Positions 59,092 through 64,000 of a DNA stretch of 64,000 bases are shown in pieces. Source of the DNA: Gammaproteobacteria bacterium (GTDB lineage: Bacteria; Pseudomonadota; Gammaproteobacteria; JAPPPA01); contig JAUHZK010000002.1 of assembly GCA_030425645.1 (NCBI GenBank), positions 62,001 to 126,000 on the forward strand, in the 5' to 3' direction. The position numbers and the translations under genes were made by a program. Position 1 is the first letter of the stretch. Each line of letters opens with the position of its first letter. Under the pieces are notes generated by a model. It saw nothing but the letters and a program-made list of their open reading frames with translations. It had not been told where the DNA came from and did no database searches.

Positions 59092-59631
59092 TTAAACAAA
59101 CAGGTGCTGACGGTAATACCGTAGCTCCTCAATAGACTCTCGAATGTCCTCGAGCGCCAAATGGGCACCCTGCTTCGTCACACCCTTGTACACTTCCGGC
59201 TGCCAGCGGCGCGCCAACTCTTTAAGCGTGCTGACATCTATTTGGCGGTAATGGAACCAAGCTTCCAATTGAGGCATTTCACGCGCCATAAACCGACGGT
59301 CTTGGCAGATGCTGTTGCCGCACAATGGCGACTTGCCCTTGATGGTCCATTCGCTCACAAAGTCGAGGGTAGCCTGCTCCGCTTCTGACATTGAGGTGCT
59401 GCTTTCTTGTACACGCTTAATTAAGCCTGAACGACCATGATGCCGCTGGTTCCACTCATCCATCGCGTCTAGGCGTGACTGCGGCTGGCTAATCGCCAAT
59501 ACAGGCCCAACCGCGAGTTCATTGAGCTCAGAGTCTGTAATAACGGTCGCGATTTCAATAATGGTGTCATTAAAGCAATCCAGGCCGGTCATTTCTAAGT
59601 CAAGCCAAATAAGATTATTTTCCGTGCGCAT
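59092..59631 (-). CDS. orn: Oligoribonuclease
   Basis: [32 protein letters not shown]; start set to 59631. Confidence 0.96.
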   Translation of the reverse strand: MRTENNLIWLDLEMTGLDCFNDTIIEIATVITDSELNELAVGPVLAISQPQSRLDAMDEWNQRHHGRSGLIKRVQESSTSMSEAEQATLDFVSEWTIKGKSPLCGNSICQDRRFMAREMPQLEAWFHYRQIDVSTLKELARRWQPEVYKGVTKQGAHLALEDIRESIEELRYYRQHLFV

Positions 59632-59714
59632 AGCAAGCATAGAGTTTTGTAAGATTGCGCTGGAGTTTAACAAACCTCAGCCTTACCATTAGCGAAACCA
59701 AACAAATAATCAGC

Positions 59715-60053
59715 ATGACGAACTTAGCCACCAAACATTGCAAAGCCTGCGAAGGCGGCGTTGAACCTCTAAACAAATCGGAGATTCAACGCTACCTCGA
59801 CGTCATAGACCCAGCGTGGTCAAAAGGCGACGACGGCAGCATCAAACGGCAGTTTTCGTTTTCCAATTATTGGCAGGCTACGGCCTTTGTTAACGCCGCC
59901 GCCTGGATTGCACACACCGAAGATCACCACCCCGACATTTTGTTGACGTATAACACGGTTGATGTTTCCTGGATTACCCATGCCATTGGCGGACTCAGCG
60001 AAAATGATTTTATTTGCGCTGCAAAAATCGACCAACTATTCGACAACGATTAG
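59715..60053 (+). CDS. phhB: 4a-hydroxytetrahydrobiopterin dehydratase
   Basis: CKACEGGVEPL...[40 protein letters not shown]; start at 59715. Confidence 0.93.
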   Translation: MTNLATKHCKACEGGVEPLNKSEIQRYLDVIDPAWSKGDDGSIKRQFSFSNYWQATAFVNAAAWIAHTEDHHPDILLTYNTVDVSWITHAIGGLSENDFICAAKIDQLFDND

Positions 60054-60949
60054 CAACTTTGGCGACTCAAACAACCCGTGGCTGCGTTATCGCCACATAC
60101 GGTAAAGAATCACTATTTCAAGCGGATAATGGTGAAGCCCCCTACCTCATAAGCGCCAATCGCAAAGCCGGCAAAGCCGTCTGTGGTGATCTTGTGGAAG
60201 TTGATTGCGAACGGCGCATCGCCAGGATAGACGTCCGTGACAGCGAGTATATTCGCCCTGACTTCCGGCACCGTCCTAAAGTCATCGCCGCGAATATCGA
60301 CACCCTCATATGGCTCACCAGCCATAGCCCACCAAACGATGAACTAATCGCCGCTCGGGCGCTTATTGTCGCGCGCTTGCAGAATTTATCTTTGGTCATC
60401 ATCCAAAGCAAAACCGACTCCATGCCCAGCGAAGCCCCTGCGCACCTAAGCAGTACTCAAAGCTTTGCCAAGAACTGCGATATTCCCTGGTTCCCCATTT
60501 CCACCTTAAATGGCGAAGGCTTATCGCTGCTGCTGCAGTCAATTCAGGGCAAGAACGCACTCATCGTCGGCCAATCGGGCGTCGGCAAATCGACCCTAGT
60601 GGCCAAATTGACTGGCGACCAACAGATTAAAACCCAAAGCGTTTCTGACGCCACAGGACATGGGCGCCACACCACTACCACTGCGCAACAATATATTGCC
60701 AAGCCTCACCAGCTGACATTGATTGACGCACCCGGCATGCGCGATATTGGACTTTGGCAGATGCCGGAACAAACGTTGTTAGCGGCGCTACCCGAAATTA
60801 CAAACGTTGCGCAAAACTGCCGTTTTCACAATTGCCGCCACGACCAAGAGCCGGACTGCGCTGTGAAAGCAGCATTGGAGAACGGTGAGATCCCAGAATT
60901 GCTCTATCGCGCCTACCAAGACGCTGTGGCCAAAGAACTGCTTAGTTAG
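60014..60949 (+). CDS. rsgA: Small ribosomal subunit biogenesis GTPase RsgA
   Basis: Circularly permuted GTPase: [30 protein letters not shown]-x-H-x-C Zn motif ([20 protein letters not shown]). Start uncertain (TTG 60059 possible). Confidence 0.94.
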   Translation: MRCKNRPTIRQRLATLATQTTRGCVIATYGKESLFQADNGEAPYLISANRKAGKAVCGDLVEVDCERRIARIDVRDSEYIRPDFRHRPKVIAANIDTLIWLTSHSPPNDELIAARALIVARLQNLSLVIIQSKTDSMPSEAPAHLSSTQSFAKNCDIPWFPISTLNGEGLSLLLQSIQGKNALIVGQSGVGKSTLVAKLTGDQQIKTQSVSDATGHGRHTTTTAQQYIAKPHQLTLIDAPGMRDIGLWQMPEQTLLAALPEITNVAQNCRFHNCRHDQEPDCAVKAALENGEIPELLYRAYQDAVAKELLS

Positions 60950-61541
60950 CCAATTGCTGGCGACTACTAAATGCGTGGCTCAAAGTGCCACCGTCAACAA
61001 AATCCAGATCACCGCCAACCGGTACACCATAAGCAATACGGCTCGTGGCAACTTGATGTGGCTGAGCCATTTGAGCAATAAATTGCGCTGTAGCTTCACC
61101 TTCAACGGTGGGATTGGTCGCCAATATCAGCTCTTGGCACTCACCTGCCGCCAAACGCTTTTCAAGCAGATCCAAGCCCAGTTGCTCTGGGCCTATGCCA
61201 TCAAGCGGCGATAAGCGGCCCAACAAGACGAAGTAACCACCGCGGTAATCCGTGCCCTGTTCAACCGCCAACATCTCTGCTGGCGTCTCTACTACGCAGA
61301 TAGACGACTTATCGCGCCTTGGCGACTCGCAAACCGGGCATAGTGGCGTTTCACTGAGGGTGCGACAGCCTTCACAGCGACCCATTTTTTCCACCGCCGC
61401 AGCCAAGGTCTCGCTCAGCTTAACAGCGTCGGCTCTGCGCTTTTCAAGCAGCTGTAGCGCCATCCGCTGGGCCGATTTGCGGCCCACACCCGGCAATACC
61501 TGCAAATCCTCGATCAGCCTTTCTAGTAGTGGCGAAAGCAT
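60942..61541 (-). CDS. recR: Recombination protein RecR
   Basis: [19 protein letters not shown]4 Zn finger, Toprim. Confidence 0.97.
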   Translation of the reverse strand: MLSPLLERLIEDLQVLPGVGRKSAQRMALQLLEKRRADAVKLSETLAAAVEKMGRCEGCRTLSETPLCPVCESPRRDKSSICVVETPAEMLAVEQGTDYRGGYFVLLGRLSPLDGIGPEQLGLDLLEKRLAAGECQELILATNPTVEGEATAQFIAQMAQPHQVATSRIAYGVPVGGDLDFVDGGTLSHAFSSRQQLAN

Positions 61542-61550
61542 TTAATAACG

Positions 61551-61880
61551 TTACTTGCCGCCAAAAATAGACGACAAATCCATGCCGCCGAGGCCGCCAG
61601 CCAAACCGCCCATTTGCTCTTGCACCGTCTGCTGCACTTTACTGTTGGCATTGTTAATAGCGGCGGCCACCAAGTCTTCCAACATGTCTTTGTCGTCCGC
61701 TAGCAGACTAGGGTCGATGCTAACTTTTTTAACCTGGTGCTGGGCATTTACCACCACTTTGACCAAACCGGCACCCGCCTCGCCTTCAACTTCGATGGCA
61801 CTGACTTTGTCCTGCATGTCTTTCATATTCTTTTGCACTTGCTCAAACAAGTTGCCAAAGTTTTGCGTATTCATATCCAT
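61551..61880 (-). CDS. ybaB: YbaB/EbfC family nucleoid-associated protein
   Basis: [39 protein letters not shown]. Confidence 0.95.
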   Translation of the reverse strand: MDMNTQNFGNLFEQVQKNMKDMQDKVSAIEVEGEAGAGLVKVVVNAQHQVKKVSIDPSLLADDKDMLEDLVAAAINNANSKVQQTVQEQMGGLAGGLGGMDLSSIFGGK

Positions 61881-61894
61881 TCTTACCTTAGGGG

Positions 61895-63754
61895 TTAAGC
61901 CGATACCGGCTTGATGCTTTCAGCCTCAACCTGACCATCAAACTCGGTCAGCAACTGCCGCACATTGGGATCTCTCTCTATCGACGCCTCAGCGTCTTCT
62001 TGACGGGTTTCTTCCGCCTTAGCGGCCTTCGCGGCAGGAGTATGGGTTGCCGCTTGATGGCTATCGCCCATAATCTGCAACTCAACCTGCAACGCCGGTA
62101 GCTGCTGCTGCACAATTTCCACCAAACGCTGTCGTACACCATCCGGGCATACGGTGGCCATTTCTTGGCTGACACCCAGCACCAGTTGATTTTCTGTTTG
62201 TTGGAGAATGGCGGTATTTTCAGCCAGCGCTACCAACATGCCTTTAAGCGGCAAACCGGCCGCAAACACTGCCCAGTCAATCGCAGCGGAATGCATTTCT
62301 GATGCCGCGGACGGCTCAGCCACATACGACCCCTCTTGCATTGGCGCTTGTTCAGCTGGCTTTTCGATTGCTTTAGCAGGCGTTTCAAGCTCTGGCGCCG
62401 AGCTCGCAGCGGGCTCTACCTTAGGCGTCGCTGAAGCTTTTGCTGGCGCCGCGGGATTCGCCTCTACGGTCGTCTTTGCGGCTAGTTCTTCTGCTAACGA
62501 CTCATCATTTACTGTTTCTGATTCGGTAGCGGCCGCCGTAGCAACAGCTGGCGTTGCCGGATTTGCGTTACCTGGGCTCGCGTTAACTGGGCTGGCGTTG
62601 CCTGCAGCTATACTCGCGGGGCTAGTTTGCGGTGTTTTTTTTTCTGCCGGCGCTGGCGCGCTTGCCGTCTGCGCTGGTTGAAATGCCAACATGCGCAACA
62701 TAACCATTTCAAAGCCGGCCCGAGGCTCTGGTGCCAAATCCATATCACGTAGGCCGGCCACGGCGATCTGGTAATACAACTGAATATCCGCAGCCGACAG
62801 TTGTGCAGCAAATTGTTTAACTGCTTCTAGCGCCGGGGTATCTTCCGGCAGCGCTTGTGGCGCTTGCTGACACACTGCGGCGCGTTGGCATAGCGAAGCC
62901 AATTCCGACAGGCTAGCTTTCCAGTCGAAGCCAAAGCTCTGCAAATTTTCGATTTGTGCGAACGTGGCTGGCGCGTCGCCACTAATAATGGTCGATAACA
63001 ATTCCACGACCCGAGACTCGTCTACGGTGCCCAACATGGCACGTGTTTCCGCTTCAGCCAACTTGCCCGCACCAAAATTCAGAGCTTGATCCAACAGGCT
63101 TAATGAATCTCGTACCGAGCCGTCTGCTGCGCGTGCAATTAGACTCAATGCCGGTGACTCATAACTCACACCGTCTGCGTCTAATACCGCGGCCAAATGC
63201 GCCTTGATCTCGGAGGCGCTTAAACGGCGTAAATTAAACTGCAAGCAGCGCGACAGCACCGTCACCGGGATTTTTTGCGGATCAGTCGTCGCCAATAGAA
63301 ACTTAACGTGCTCAGGCGGCTCCTCAAGCGTTTTTAACAGCGCATTAAAGGCACTGTTTGAGAGCATGTGGACCTCATCGATTAGATACACCTTGTGGCG
63401 GCCACGTGTCGGCGCGTACTGGACGTTTTCAATCAACTCACGGATATCGTCAACACCTGTACGAGAAGCGGCGTCGATTTCGATTAGATCAACAAAGCGG
63501 CCGGCATCAATGTCGACGCAATGCGCGCATTCACCACAAGGATTAGCACTAACCCCTTTCTCGCAATTTAAGGCTTTAGAGAAAATACGTGCAATGGTGG
63601 TTTTGCCAACACCGCGGGTACCGGTGAATAAAAACGCATGGTGCACACGGTTAGCATCCAGGCCGTTAGCAAGCGCTTGTAACACATGCGACTGGCCAAC
63701 TACTTCAGAAAAATTACGCGGACGCGTTTTGCGTGCAAAAACCTGATAAGACAT
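61895..63754 (-). CDS. dnaX: DNA polymerase III subunit tau (and probable gamma)
   Basis: [65 protein letters not shown]9 run at 62643-62635 (minus). Confidence 0.97.
   Translation of the reverse strand: MSYQVFARKTRPRNFSEVVGQSHVLQALANGLDANRVHHAFLFTGTRGVGKTTIARIFSKALNCEKGVSANPCGECAHCVDIDAGRFVDLIEIDAASRTGVDDIRELIENVQYAPTRGRHKVYLIDEVHMLSNSAFNALLKTLEEPPEHVKFLLATTDPQKIPVTVLSRCLQFNLRRLSASEIKAHLAAVLDADGVSYESPALSLIARAADGSVRDSLSLLDQALNFGAGKLAEAETRAMLGTVDESRVVELLSTIISGDAPATFAQIENLQSFGFDWKASLSELASLCQRAAVCQQAPQALPEDTPALEAVKQFAAQLSAADIQLYYQIAVAGLRDMDLAPEPRAGFEMVMLRMLAFQPAQTASAPAPAEKKTPQTSPASIAAGNASPVNASPGNANPATPAVATAAATESETVNDESLAEELAAKTTVEANPAAPAKASATPKVEPAASSAPELETPAKAIEKPAEQAPMQEGSYVAEPSAASEMHSAAIDWAVFAAGLPLKGMLVALAENTAILQQTENQLVLGVSQEMATVCPDGVRQRLVEIVQQQLPALQVELQIMGDSHQAATHTPAAKAAKAEETRQEDAEASIERDPNVRQLLTEFDGQVEAESIKPVSA
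62635..62643 (-). promoter_or_regulatory. A9 slippery run in dnaX
   Basis: GCA GAA AAA AAA ACA; -1 frame reaches TAG at 62624-62622. Confidence 0.75.
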
Positions 63755-63834
63755 AGGGTACAGATGGGGTAAAACTGCTAATAATCAAGCAGTCACTGTA
63801 GCATTTTTGAGGGGATAAGCAGACGAAAAGATAA

Positions 63835-63950
63835 GGGTGGCAACCGACGCCAGCCGCACCCCGGCACCCGAGTCAGTTGCTACCGTTGCTTCCTTCCGGA
63901 CCTGGCGGGATTTACAACTTATCGTTGCGAGGGGACCGACGCCGGTCACC
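63835..63950 (-). ncRNA. ffs: Signal recognition particle RNA (4.5S, small bacterial type)
   Basis: Minus strand CCAGGTCCGGAAGGAAGCAACGGTAGC conserved SRP tetraloop/domain IV core; ends pair GGTGACC...GCCACC. Exact ends approximate. Confidence 0.92.
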
Positions 63951-64000
63951 ATTGAGCATTGCGCAGAAGCAAACGAACGGGATTGATTTGCGGCGTCCTG

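Noticed and set aside
62208-62681. 157-aa Ala-rich ORF antisense to dnaX
   Set aside because: Mirror of the Ala/Pro/Glu-rich tau linker; compositional artefact.

Overview
This 64 kb window is a gene-dense, mostly core chromosomal segment of a gammaproteobacterium. Gene order resembles Pseudomonas/Cellvibrionales relatives; that placement is inferred from synteny and protein recognition only. Main blocks: (i) galU / rpmF-yceD / maf / rluC / rne; (ii) kdsB-lpxK-msbA-exbD-exbB-comEC-lolD-lolC/F; (iii) aguA, aguB, mfd, csiV; (iv) an L,D-transpeptidase-nagZ-mscS-hpt-MTI phosphorylase operon; (v) rlmD-cysM-acpS-pdxJ-recO-era-rnc-lepB-lepA-grx-mucD-rseC-rseA-rpoE with divergent nadB; (vi) sdhE-sdhBADC-SDHAF4-like with divergent ygfZ; (vii) lysS-prfB; (viii) four tandem OmpA-family genes; (ix) orn, phhB, rsgA, recR, ybaB, dnaX and the SRP RNA gene. 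I see no prophage, CRISPR array, transposase or recognisable defence island. The best second-look items are: a four-gene OmpA cluster in which one protein appears to carry two consecutive beta-barrel domains; a complex II genetic island that groups sdhCDAB with sdhE, an SDHAF4-like gene and ygfZ; an A9 slippery run in dnaX with a near-immediate -1 stop, predicting a gamma subunit; a ~115 bp imperfect inverted repeat spanning the end of rlmD; and a sigma-E operon lacking rseB, with a terminator in its place. No computation or database search was run. Names rest on recognised motifs and synteny.
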